A stretch of 64,000 nt of DNA from Phoebastria nigripes. Lineage: Eukaryota > Chordata > Aves > Procellariiformes > Diomedeidae. The stretch's first letter is position 1, and each line of letters opens with the position of its first letter. The notes beneath the pieces were generated by a model. It made no database searches and was not told the origin of the DNA. It saw only the letters and a program-made list of their open reading frames with translations. Location: NCBI GenBank assembly GCA_035582835.1, contig JAYKAV010000778.1, positions 739,677 through 803,676 of the forward strand. Direction: 5' to 3'. The translations under genes and the position numbers were made by a program. Shown piece after piece: positions 1 to 19,497 of this stretch.

Positions 1-870
1 CATGGCTGTAGAAAGCCTGTGCCCCCCCATCCCTGCCCTGCAATAGCTCCCATCCATGCACCCCAATTCCCAGGTGCGGGGCCAACCCTTCCCCATGGCA
101 TTGCCACCTGCATGGGTGCAGCAGGGTGGGCACTGGGGTACCCCTCCCTGCACCCCACTCCCTGGGGGCTGCGGGGGGCTGGACACCCCCTCCCTGGGCA
201 AAGCTGCCCGGGCCCTTTCTGCTACGTGCTCTTCTCTGTCCGCTGCACCAGGATCTGAGGCCACCGCGTGCCCCGGGCTGGGGAGATGCTGCCCTCGTCC
301 TCCCCAGGGCAGGCGAGAAGAGGCCAGCACTGCCGGCGTCCCTGCCCGGTGCCAGCATCCCTGCCCGCTGCTGGACCGTCCCCCCCCCACGCCGGCCGCC
401 GGGCCCCTGCCCGCACCACAACTATGCAAAGCTGGCTCTGCCCCAGGCTGCCCTCTCTGCCCCGGGGGGGACCAGGGTGGGACATGTCACCCAGGCCTGC
501 CCCCTGTCCCCAGTGCGGCTGGGGATGCTCCGGGGGGGGGGAGTTTGCACCCAGCATGGTCACAGTCGCACCCTCCGGCTGCTCTCCGGGGCGGGCAGAG
601 CAGGGCAGAGGGGTGCAGCTGGGCACGGGGGTCCCGTCTAGCCCTGAATCCCAGCCTTGGGCTCCCCCCCCGACCCCGTGCTTCCCAGGAACCCGGCGGA
701 CCCAGGGCACCCTGGGGAGCAGAGGACACATGGCCGCGGCTGGCAGCAGGGTGGTCCTTTGCTGGCCAAGCCCCCAGCCCCAAGCCAGGCAGAGCCTGAG
801 CCTGCGCAGCGGGGACAGAGACCCAATAAAGGATTTTCCTCCTATTCCTGGTGTCCGTGTCATTGTCACC
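1..870 (+). other. 3' end / UTR of an unidentified upstream + strand gene
   Basis: No protein family is recognisable in any frame. A pyrimidine-rich stretch followed by CAG at about 256-258 looks like a splice acceptor for a terminal exon, and a canonical AATAAA at 825-830 is followed by a GT-rich stretch, as expected at a vertebrate cleavage site. I infer the 3' terminal exon or UTR of a + strand gene that starts outside the window. In mammals the genes next to MAP3K6 on this side are FCN3 and CD164L2, in the same orientation as MAP3K6, so one of them is a candidate; no ficolin or CD164-like C-terminus could be read here. Long open frames on both strands reflect high GC. Confidence 0.35.
825..830 (+). 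terminator. Polyadenylation signal AATAAA of the upstream transcript
   Basis: Canonical AATAAA hexamer followed within about 20 bases by a GT-rich segment (around 848-862). It marks the likely 3' end of the transcript entering from the left edge. Confidence 0.6.
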
Positions 871-994
871 CGTCACCCCCAGAGCCCCAGTGGTGGGTGC
901 TGCCCCGGGAGATTTTGGTTGCAAACCCTGTACCTGCAGTTGGGGATGTGGCTGCATCCTGCCCACAGGTTGGTGTTGGTGAGGGGTCCCAACT

Positions 995-1142
995 GACTCC
1001 AGTCTTCCCAGTGACCAGGGGAGGGGAACCAGTATGGGGATGGGAGATGCCATGCTGGAGGATAGAGTGACTCCAGTCCTCCCAGTGACCAGGGAAAGGG
1101 AACCAGTATGGGGAGGGGTGATGCCATGCTGGAGGATAGAGC
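995..1142. repeat. Two-copy 74-bp tandem repeat
   Basis: A unit starting GACTCCAGTC at 995 recurs at 1069, a period of 74 bp. The copies differ at a handful of positions. It lies between the upstream poly(A) site and MAP3K6 and has no coding support. Confidence 0.75.
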
Positions 1143-1595
1143 AACAGGACATCATCCCTTCCTCTCCTGGGGATCTCAGCCCATGGTGTCCCCCTCCGTG
1201 GGGCTGCGGCAGGCAGGGGTGGCCACAAGCCGAGGCTGGAGGAATTGGGGGAGTTGCTGTGCCAGGCTCCCCGGCTCCGGATGAGTGTGAGCCAGGGCTC
1301 GAGGAGGTGACACACCTCTGCAGCCGCATCCAGCCCCACTAACGCTGGGCACCCCAGGGATGACAATGGGGAGGAGGGACGCATTCCATCCCGCGGCAGC
1401 AGGGGAGGAGGCCAGGCACGGTGTGTGCCGCAGCCACCGCACCCCCAGCTCTGCCTTCCCCGAAACGGCGGTGGGGCTGAGCAGCAGGCCTGGGCAGGCA
1501 GGGCTCTGTGTCCTGCCGTCCCCAGGAGCCTGCCGTCCCCGCTCCTCCCTCCTGCCCCGGGCTGGCCCAGCCCTGCCGTGGGAACAAGGCTGGGA

Positions 1596-1875
1596 TGGCT
1601 TGTCTGCCTGCGTGGTGGCTTGTCTGCTTGCATCGTGGCTTGTCTGCCTGCGTGGTGGCTTGTCTGCCTGCGTGGTGGCTTGTCTGCTTGCATCGTGGCT
1701 TGTCTGCCTGCGTGGTGGCTTGTCTGCCTGCGTGGTGGCTTGTCTGCTTGCATCGTGGCTTGTCTGCCTGCGTGGTGGCTTGTCTGCCTGCGTGGTGGCT
1801 TGTCTGCCTGTGTGATGACTTGTCCGCCTGCACGGTGGCTTGTTTGCCTGCACAGTGGCTTGTCTGCCTGCACGG
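1596..1875. repeat. 20-bp minisatellite, 14 units, with 60-bp higher-order structure
   Basis: Fourteen head-to-tail 20-bp units each begin TGGCTTGTCTGC. The first ten follow a higher-order pattern: two CCTGCGTGG-type units followed by one CTTGCATCG-type unit give an almost perfect 60-bp superperiod at 1616-1795. The last four units are more diverged. All six frames stay largely open and give repetitive cysteine-rich peptides, which I treat as a by-product of the repeat. Confidence 0.95.
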
Positions 1876-2193
1876 CAGCCCAGGCCAGGGTGCTGTGCCA
1901 GCCTTTCTCCTGTCTGCCCGCAGCTCTGCCCGCAGCTCTGCCTGCACGGCTCCCCCCTCCCCAGCCGGGCCCACCAGCCGTTTCCATCCCATCTCCATCC
2001 CCCAGGGACCTTCCCCAGCCCCTCGCCCCGGCCAGGGGGATGCGATGGGGATACGAGGGGGGGGCGCTGCCCGGCCCTTNGCCCCCCAGAGAACCCCGGC
2101 TTCGCTTCGCTGCCGCTCCCGCCACCCAGGAGACTTTGGGGCCGTTATTTCGGGAGAGAGAGGGGGAACCGGCCCCGGGCCCCCCCCGCCCCC

Positions 2194-2226
2194 ACTTCCC
2201 CTTCCCCTTCCCCTTCCCCTTCCCCT
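2194..2226. repeat. CTTCCC hexamer tract next to a poly-C run
   Basis: About five CTTCCC units follow a C-rich block at 2181-2194. The minus strand is therefore a run of GGGGAA repeats, a polypurine tract able in principle to form a G-quadruplex or triplex. It lies in the GC-rich region upstream of MAP3K6. Confidence 0.8.
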
Positions 2227-2473
2227 CACTCCCGTTTCGCAACCGGCCTTTTGCAACCGGTGCCCGTCGAGGGGCAGGATCCGGCCGGGGGGATCCATCC
2301 CGTCCCGTCCCGGGGGGGGCAGGCGGGGCCGCCGTTGACTCACGGCCGAGCCAGGCGGAAGCGGCGCCCGGTGCCCGGGGCGGAGCGGGGCGGAGTGGAG
2401 CCCGGTGCGGGGCAGCCCGGGAAGGAGCCCGGTGAGCGGGGCGGACCCTCCCGGTGCGAGCCGGCCCGGTAGG

Positions 2474-2925
2474 GAGCTCTCCCGGTGGGGAACGGGGCAG
2501 CCCGGTGCAGGACAGCCCGGTACAGGGTACGAGCTCTCCCGGTGGGGAATGGGGCAGCCCGGTGCGGGGTGCGGGCTCTCCCGGTAAGGAGCGGGGCAGC
2601 TCGGTGCGGGGTGCGGGCTCTCCCGGTGGGGAACGGGGCAGCCCGGTGCGGGGTGCGGGCTCTCCCGGTAAGGAGCGGGGCAGCCCGGTGCAGGACAGCC
2701 CGGTACAGGGTACGAGCTCTCCCGGTGGGGAACGGGGCAGCCCGGTGCGGGGTACGGGCTCTCCCGGTACGGAGCGGGGCAGCCTGGTGCGGGGCAGCCC
2801 GGTGCAGACTACGGGCTCTCCCGGGGGGGAATAGGGCACCGTGGTGCAGGGCAGCCCGGTACAAGGCAAGGGCTCTCCCAGTAAGGACCAGGGCAGCTCG
2901 GTGCAGGGTACGGGTTCTCCCAGTG
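2474..2925. repeat. Modular 42/57-bp GC-rich minisatellite upstream of MAP3K6
   Basis: The motif CTCTCCCGG recurs at 2477, 2534, 2576, 2618, 2660, 2717, 2759, 2816 and 2873, with a variant at 2915. Successive periods are 57, 42, 42, 42, 57, 42, 57, 57 and 42 bp. The 57-bp form is the 42-bp form plus an extra 15-bp AGCCCGGTGCAGG-type submodule. Every period is a multiple of three, so long open frames cross the array on both strands. None is in frame with MAP3K6. Confidence 0.92.
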
Positions 2926-2965
2926 CTCAGTGCAAGCCCCAGTGGTGGGTCTGGCTGTCCCGGCC

Positions 2966-12192
<9,227 letters not shown>

Positions 12193-12395
12193 GCCCCGGC
12201 CCCAGCGCTGTGCCACATCCCTGGGGGAACCAGCCACCGGAGCCCCGGGGCTGCCACCACGGGGGCTGGCAGGACAGCGATGGAGGGGACAGCCCCACGC
12301 TGGGAGCAGTCGGGTGCAGCGGTTCCAGCCCCACACCAGAGGGAGAAATCGGGGTACGGTGCCCACAGCAATAAACAGTTGCCAAATGTGCCCTC
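12193..12395 (+). terminator. MAP3K6: MAP3K6 3' UTR and polyadenylation signal
   Basis: The stop codon TGA at 12190-12192 is followed by about 180 bases of UTR and a canonical AATAAA at 12370-12375, then a GT-containing segment. Such a short 3' UTR fits the compact gene. The convergent SYTL1 stop lies at 12537. Confidence 0.85.
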
Positions 12396-12536
12396 CGGTG
12401 CCACTTCATTGCTGCCGAAAGGGGAGGGGGGGACACAGACCCCAGCCCCACACAATGATGCTCCGGGTGCAGCTCTCTCCCCACCCTGGGGTCCCGCAGT
12501 CCCGCTGGCACCGGGTGGTCCATGGGGGGCTGGGGG
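12393..12536 (-). other. SYTL1: SYTL1 3' UTR (short, no canonical poly(A) hexamer)
   Basis: On the minus strand no AATAAA occurs between the SYTL1 stop and the MAP3K6 poly(A) region. The only near match is AATGAA (plus-strand TTCATT at 12405-12410). Either SYTL1 uses a weak signal here or its 3' UTR runs antisense into MAP3K6. Confidence 0.4.
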
Positions 12537-15500
12537 CTATGCCCGGGGGACCAGGTTGGTCCGCAGGGGCAGCAGCGCTTCCACCCACTGCCCGGGCTGC
12601 TGGAGCAGGCGTCCCCACACCCCTCGCTCCTCCGCCGTCGAGTCCATCCAGCCCACCGGCAGCCCGTAGCTGCTCCCTGTGGAGAGACCACCGCCGTCAA
12701 CCCCCTCCGGCCGTGCTGCTGCCACCACCCCTCCCTCCAAGCCATGGGGGGCACCCCAGGGTGCCCGGGGCTCCCCGCTCCACCTCACCTGTGCCCAGGC
12801 TGAGGCGGATGCCGCCCAGCTGGCGCTTGGAAAAGGCTTCGTGGTGCCAGAGGGTGAACTCGGCGCACGCCTCGGCCAGGTCCTTGGCCTGGAAGCCGTC
12901 GTACACCATGGTGTGGTTAAAGAGGGGGTTGAGGCTCCGCTTCACCACCCGCGTCTTCTGCCTGCTCGCCTTGCTGTCGTCCGGCAGCACGTAGCTGGGG
13001 GTGACAGTGGGGTAAGGGGGGGGGCATACACACACACACGCCAGACAGTCCCGGTGCCCCCCAGGGTGCCACCCCCCCCCCTTACCACTGCACGAAGGCA
13101 TCCACGGTGCCGCTTTGCAGGGGGATGAGGCTCTGAGCATCCTTCACCCAGATGTGCAGCTCGCCTGTGGGTGGCAGCCCCCCGCCTACAGGCGAGAGGG
13201 GTCAGGGGCACCCTGCCATGCCGGACCCCCTCCCCGGTGCCCGCGGGCACCTCTCACCTTCTGAGCCAGCGGGGATGAACTTCAATGCCAAGTTGAGGTT
13301 GCCCCGGCTGGCGAGGCCATCCGAGGAGATGGGCATCTGGGGAGGATGGGGGGGTTATGGGGGGGCTGTGGATGGAGGTGGGGGGCTGGGGGGGCTGAGG
13401 ACTCACGCGGGGCTGGAGGCTGAACCACTCGGGGCGTGTGTTGGCCCAGTCCCAGGCGCCCAGCGCAATCTCCACCTCCCCCAGGAAGAGGTTCCTGCCC
13501 AGGCTGTCGTGGTGCCACACGGAGAGGTTCAGGGTCCGGCCCTGCAAGTCCCTCTTCTCCAGCTTGTACTGGCAGGGAGGGGACACAGACAGGGTGAGGT
13601 TATCCACCCCCACCCATCCATCCCCACCTTGAACCAGGGGGACCCCCCCCAAAACCACCCCAAAGCAGGGTTAGAAACCTTGAGGGTCTCATTGAAGATG
13701 GGATCCAAGCTCCTCTTCCGCACCGTGGTCTTGCGTTTGCTGCGGTTGGACTTATCCGGCAGCAGGTACGTCTTGATGTACCTGGAGCCAAAAAATGAGG
13801 TGGATGCAATGGGTACCACCGTGGGCATCACCTGGGCATCACCACTTGGGGCCAGGGCACTCACGGGTCCGACCGCTGCTTCTTGGCCTCGGCCAGCTCA
13901 CGGCACCGCAGCACGTGGACCTGCAGCTCCTTCTTGGCCGGGTCGTAGCGGAGGGAGAACTGGACGCAGCCCCGCACGGCCACGCTGCCCAGCTCGCCCT
14001 CGCTGTAGAGGCTCATCAGGCTGCCGCTCAGCTGCGGGGTGGCAGGACAGGGTCAGGTACCCAGAGATGGGGGGGTTTGGAGAGGTGACCCCCCCCCGGC
14101 AGCCCCCAGCCCCGTACCGTGGAGGAGCTGAGGCTGGACACGGAGGAGCTGGTGGTCAGCAGGCTGCTTGGGGGCACGTGGCCATTCTGCGGGGACACCT
14201 GGCCTGGGGACACCTGATCCATCTGGGGGGTCCCCGGCCCCTGGAAATGCAAAGCAAAGGGGGGTCAGCACCCAGACCCCCATCCTCAGTGCGGGCTGCT
14301 GAGGGCACCCAGCTCCCAGCAAGTGCCCAGTGCTGGGGCACAGCCCATGCCGTGCTGGCTTTGCACGCCCCAGACAGCCCCAGACAGCCCCCCCCAGCCC
14401 CCCCCCNNNNNNNNNNNNNNNNNNNNNNNNNNNNNNNNNNNNNNNNNNNNNNNNNNNNNNNNNNNNNNNNNNNNNNNNNNNNNNNNNNNNNNNNNNNNNN
14501 NNNNNNNNNNNNNNNNNNNNNNNNNNNNNNNNNNNNNNNNNNNNNNNNNNNNNNNNNNNNNNNNNNNNNNNNNNNNNNNNNNNNNNNNNNNNNNNNNNNN
14601 NNNNNNNNNNNNNNNNNNNNNNNNNNNNNNNNNNNNNNNNNNNNNNNNNNNNNNNNNNNNNNNNNNNNNNNNNNNNNNNNNNNNNNNNNNNNNNNNNNNN
14701 NNNNNNNNNNNNNNNNNNNNNNNNNNNNNNNNNNNNNNNNNNNNNNNNNNNNNNNNNNNNNNNNNNNNNNNNNNNNNNNNNNNNNNNNNNNNNNNNNNNN
14801 NNNNNNNNNNNNNNNNNNNNNNNNNNNNNNNNNNNNNNNNNNNNNNNNNNNNNNNNNNNNNNNNNNNNNNNNNNNNNNNNNNNNNNNNNNNNNNNNNNNN
14901 NNNNNNNNNNNNNNNNNNNNNNNNNNNNNNNNNNNNNNNNNNNNNNNNNNNNNNNNNNNNNNNNNNNNNNNNNNNNNNNNNNNNNNNNNCCAACCCCATA
15001 CAGCCCCATACAGCCCGCTCTGGCCTCATACAGCCCTATATAGCCCCCCCCAACCCCATATAGCCCCATACAGTCCCCTCCAGCCCCATACGGCCCTATA
15101 TAGCCCCCTCCAGTCCCACCATCCCACCTGCCCAGCATCGGGGCAGCTGCGTGCGGAGTCGGGCTCTTCCTCATCTTCCTCCGCACTGGATGTGCCGAAG
15201 GGGTTCCCACCTACCGTGTCACCTGCAAGGGCACGGTGTGGGCAGGGGGGCCCGAGGCAGCAGGGATGGATAGGAGCAGGGGGGAGGTCCCCTTTTTTCG
15301 GCAAGAGGAGCAAGCAGGCAAACAAGGGATGGGGGGCCATGATGGGCTAGTAAGCAGTGCTGGGGGGGCTCCAACCCGCCAAATCTCGACAGCACTGACC
15401 CCCCACACACACAACAGAGTTACCTGGCTGGGCCGGGACATTCTGCTCCCCCGCTGGGACGTCACCCTGATGCGGGGGCTGTGACACNGGCATCCCCTGC

Positions 15501-17066
15501 AGAGCCGGGGCCGCGGGGCTGGGCTGCGAGGTGGCACATAGGGGAAAAGGTGAAAATGGGCACCCCAGGCACCCTCCTCTCCCCCGCCTGCTCCCCTCGG
15601 TCCAGCCCCTCTGGGTCCCTGGGGACAGGGTGGGGGACATCCCATGGGACATCCTCCCATCGCTCCCCACGCCACGGGGTTCAGGATCATACTTTGCAAG
15701 ACCACGCACAAGGCTGGCCCCAACGGCAGCACCCTCCTGGGGTGACNCTGCGGCTCCAGGGCCACGGCGGTCAGGGTGACCCAGGCTGCAGGGAGCTCCC
15801 CCACTGACCGAGCCCATCACCAGGGCGTCGGGTACCGGCTGCAGGTTCTGCTGTGCCGGCTCAGCCCCCCCCCCCCAAGCACTGACCTGGGGCTCTGCGG
15901 CTGCCTGTGCCTCCTCTGTAGGGGGGCTGTGAGAAGAGCCGATAATTAGTTTCTCTCGACAAGGCATCAGGCTAATGAGCTAACGAGCACCTCCCTCCCC
16001 ATCCCTGCAGCTCTTTATAGAGCTGGGGTCTGGCAGGGCTGCAGAAACCCCCCTGGGTGGCGGACAGACAGACACCAGGACGGCGGACAGATGCCGGGAT
16101 GGTGCAGCTCTGGCCATGCCATCCCCTTCACATGGGATCTGCTCCGAGCTCCCCCTGGGCATCTCAGGGCCATGCCACCCCCAGCGGGGTACCAATAAGA
16201 GATGCCACCAGCCCTGGGGCACCCATGGGGTGAGAGCCGCCCCCCTCCACCACCACCACCCTCACCTCTCCTCCAGCTCTGCCACACCATCTTCATCCTC
16301 CTTCTCCTCTGCCAGTGGCTCGCTGATGGCCTCCAGCTCACCCAGGCTGGGACCACCCTCTGGGTCCCCTGCTCCTGGGGACATCGGGGACATCAGTGGG
16401 TTGAGCCCCGGCTGCCGGTGTCCCCCCGTGTCCCCGTCCCTCGCCTACCCCGCGGCCGCCTCCTGCGGCGGATGGAGGCGCGGACGAGGTCGGAGCCCAG
16501 GTGGTGGCGGTGGCGCTGGGCACGGGCGTCGCAGAACCAGTCCCCGGTGAGGGTCCTCAGCCGCGCCGGGTCTGACACCGACTTGCGGAGCTTGCTGGCG
16601 GGCGGGAGGGCGGCGTTGGCTCCCCCCCCACCCCAGTGCTGCCATCGACCCCTGCGCCATTGTCCCCATCACCCTTCCCAAGCGCCTGATGGAGCCACCA
16701 TGATTGGCCCTGGGGACACCAGCCACCATCTCCCAGGGAGTTTGGGACCCCCGATGCCGGTGTCACCACTGCGGGGCTTCACCCTGGCCGGGCTCAGTGG
16801 GTACCCCCATCCCCAGGGAAAAGGGGACCCCCAGCCTGGCTGCTCTGTCCCCAAGGGGGATAGAGCCCAGGCTGGCTGCTCTTGGGGGGTTCACGCTGTC
16901 CCCAAGGGTGACGCTGAGCAGGGGCCCCCCCACCTCACCTGATGCGTCCCTCCTCGCGCCGGCGGAGCTGCCAGTCGCGGTGCAGCACCTCGGCGATGGC
17001 ACGCCGCTCCTCCTCCGTCAGGAAGCTCAGGTCCAGCAGCGCCTCGGCCCCCAGCTCCAGCGCCAT
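12537..17066 (-). CDS. SYTL1: SYTL1 (synaptotagmin-like protein 1, Slp1/JFC1), 15 coding exons
   Basis: Rab27 effector that tethers secretory vesicles to phosphoinositide-rich plasma membrane. Exons, 5' to 3' on the minus strand: 17066-16939, 16594-16449, 16374-16266, 15926-15887, 15850-15809 (weak acceptor), 15478-15424, 15222-15128, 14240-14118, 14031-13865, 13781-13679, 13568-13407, 13336-13258, 13164-13086, 12994-12789, 12676-12537. Phases agree throughout and give 557 codons (human about 562). The N-terminal Slp homology domain is about residues 1-90, with [19 protein letters not shown] and LTGDWF typical of Rab27 binding. An acidic, poorly conserved linker follows, then C2A ([19 protein letters not shown]; basic KRKTTVRKR) and C2B ([32 protein letters not shown]). 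It ends with [10 protein letters not shown] and [13 protein letters not shown] 583-N gap interrupts intron 7, but exon phases do not require a missing exon there. Confidence 0.95.
14344..15120. repeat. VNTR around an unresolved gap in a SYTL1 intron
   Basis: 583 Ns (14407-14989) sit between CCCCAGACAG-type repeats on the left and about 125 bp of CCCCATACAGC / CCCTATATAGC short-period repeats on the right (14990-15115). The sequence shown is only the edges of a larger tandem array that the assembly could not cross. It lies between the SYTL1 exons at 14118-14240 and 15128-15222. Confidence 0.85.
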
Positions 17067-18011
17067 GGCGGGGCCNGGGGGCACAGCAGGGGCACCCCGA
17101 GGCACTGGCCTAGGTGGGTGCCGAAAAGCGGGGGGCTGCAGCAGGGGGGGCTCAGCGTGCCGGGCATGCACCAGTGATGCCAGCATCTGGAGAGGGACCT
17201 TGGGGCCGCTTTGGGGTGGNAATCATCCTGACCCACTGCAAAGAGATGGAGTGGAAGCTCAGCACGCACAACCCCGCCCCCACAAATTGCACCCCAAAAC
17301 ACCCCCAGGACCCCCAACGGGGACAAACCGAGGGGTGGGATGATGCCGAGGGTGCCAAGGGAAGGAGCACGGGCAATCCCGNGGGCAGGCTGCAGGCAAG
17401 CCCTGCCGCTTCTCCTGCTGCCAGGCCCNGCTGCCGGCCCCGTGCCAGGGCCAGCCCTGCCCGCTGCTGGGATCCTGCCCGCAGCCTGTGTTTGCAAAGG
17501 GTGTTTGCTCAGGGCCAGCTCTGCCCCTACCTGCTTTTCCCATGGGTTTCATCGGGTGCCATGGCACTGGGACGGGTGGCAAAAGGGGGCTCGGCTGCCC
17601 CCACGATGGGCTGAGACCGAACCNGGCTGAGACTGTACTCAGCTCATCACAGCTCCCAGGGTGGTGGGTGCGGCGGGGGTTCTTGCCCCACTGCCCGGCG
17701 TTGCCTCACGGCTGCCCTTCCTGGCCCCGGCGTTGGGAAAGCGCTGCCCGGCGNGGGATGCCGAGGGCAGGAAATTGCAGCAGCAACGGGGCAGGATCAG
17801 TCCTGCCACCCCCCCGGCCCCTCGCCGGGACGTGAGCACCGGCACGGCCGCACCCCGGCACGGCTGTGGGGGTCCCCCCTCCACCCTGGGGCTTGGACAC
17901 CAGTGGCCCTGTCCCCAGCCCCGAAGGTGACTCTGTCCCTGCTCCACGGGTGCCCCTGTCCCAGCCCTGGGGGGGTCTCAGACATCCCCCAGCGCTGGGG
18001 ACCCCAGCCCA

Positions 18012-18231
18012 GGACCCAGCGCAGGATCTGAGCACACCGGTGCCAGTGGGTGGGCTGGGTGCCAACCCCACCACGGAAGCCCCCCAAGCCAGCACCAGGA
18101 ATGCCCCACATCATGCACCGGGGACCCAGCGCAGGATCTGAGCACACCGGTGCCAGTGGGTGGGCTGGGTGCCAACCCCACCACGGAAGCCCCCCAAGCC
18201 AGCACCAGGAATGCCCCACATCATGCACCGG
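18012..18231. repeat. Perfect 110-bp tandem duplication
   Basis: The unit starting GGACCCAGCGCAGG at 18012 recurs at 18122. I see no difference between the two 110-bp copies. It has no coding or splice context. Confidence 0.93.
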
Positions 18232-18348
18232 GGACCCCCCCACACCACCTGGACTCCCCCCCGCCTCAGCACCCCGCTCCCCACGCTGGGCTGGGGGAGC
18301 CTGCGACACCCACCAGCACCCTGCACCCAGCCAGGCTGCACCAGGGCT

Positions 18349-18378
<30 letters not shown>
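18349..18378. repeat. 30-base poly-G run
   Basis: An uninterrupted G tract of 30 bases. Its true length is uncertain because such tracts are error-prone in sequencing and assembly. Confidence 0.9.
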
Positions 18379-18379
<1 letters not shown>

Positions 18380-19466
18380 GGTGTCTCAGGGGACACATAC
18401 CGGCTGTCACCGGGGCTGGGACGATGCTGCCGCTGCCTCCCCACCGCAGCCCACTCGTATCCTGTTTACTGGCGGCACACGGGGGTGTCCCCCCCACCCC
18501 GGAACAGAGTCGGCACCCAAAAAAGTCACCCAGGTCTGGCCCAGGCACTGCCGCGGTTCCCCAGCCCCCGCAGGGACCCCGGCGGGTGGGTACAGCCGGG
18601 GCGTAAACAAGCACCCACGTCCCGCTCCCGCTGGTGTGCAGAGGGGTGCTGGGCACCCGGCCCCCCACACTGCACGGGAGACCAGTCAAACCAGTTAAAC
18701 CTCCCCAGTAAGCCACAATTAGGGGGGTGCGCATCTCCCTTTTTTTCTTTGCAAGCAGCCCGCCGCGATGGAGGGGGGCGATGGACGGCGCAAAACAGCC
18801 TCCACCCCCCCAAAATGCACCCAGGCTCAGCCCCACTCCAGTGCCCCCCCGCAGCCCCCTGGGGCCTGGCAGACCCCAGCCGCCCCCACCACAGCCCAGG
18901 GCTGCACCCCCCAGCGTCCCCGTCCCCCCCCCACCTCCTCCCTGCACCAGGGGCCCTGCAGCCCATCACCGTGGCCTCAGACCCTGTCCAGCCCCACCGG
19001 CCAGGCCAGGCCTCCAGCACAGGGTGGGGAGGATAAAAGGCACAGCAGAAATTTGGGTCCTGGAGCCCCCATCCCATCCCTCCTCAGTGGAGAGCAGACT
19101 TGGGGAGGGGGGGGGGTGGGCTGCAGCCCCCTCCAAGCAGGGCGGGAGGAGCCAGACCCTCCCCAAACCACCCCCCCACCCCCCCACCCCAGGGTGCTGG
19201 TGCAGCCCCGCCATGGGGCAAGCAGTGGGGTCAGCCCCACGGCTGCCCTTACCTGCCCAGGGCTGTGTGTGGGGTCACGGTGGCTCGTGTCCCGCCCCCC
19301 CCAGCACCCCACGGGGACCCTCGTGGCGGCGGGTGGCCCCCAGTCCCCACCCTCGGCAGGGTGCTGGCAGCCTAGAGCTGAGTCAACCGCAGGCGAGCAA
19401 GCACCTCCTCACCCCGGCGGCACGAAAGCAGGGACTGGAGCCAGCAGCACCCGCCGGACGGGACTG

Positions 19467-19497
19467 AACTGGGTTGAACTGGGCTGAACTGGGAGGC
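19467..19497. repeat. TGAACTGGG short tandem repeat
   Basis: About three copies of a 10-bp TGAACTGGGT/C-type unit in the SYTL1-TMEM222 spacer. Confidence 0.7.

Larger units (their letters stand above)
2040..2965 (+). promoter_or_regulatory. GC/CpG-rich upstream region, probable MAP3K6 promoter and 5' UTR
   Basis: This stretch is extremely GC-rich with frequent CpG and ends at the Kozak-like GGCCATGG of the MAP3K6 start at 2966. It includes the hexamer tract at 2194 and the 42/57-bp minisatellite at 2474-2925. No TATA box is evident. The transcription start site cannot be placed from sequence, so how much of the minisatellite lies in the 5' UTR is unknown. Confidence 0.45.

Noticed and set aside
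1596..1875. Could the regular 20-bp repeats be a CRISPR array?
   Set aside because: Units are directly adjacent with no unique spacers, and the genome is vertebrate. It is a minisatellite.
866..2869. A 667-codon open frame on the minus strand
   Set aside because: It runs through the 20-bp and 42/57-bp minisatellites, gives only repetitive Pro/Arg/Thr-rich peptide, and has no family resemblance or splice support.
13152..15350. A 732-codon plus-strand open frame
   Set aside because: It is open only because it spans 583 Ns and lies antisense to SYTL1 exons.
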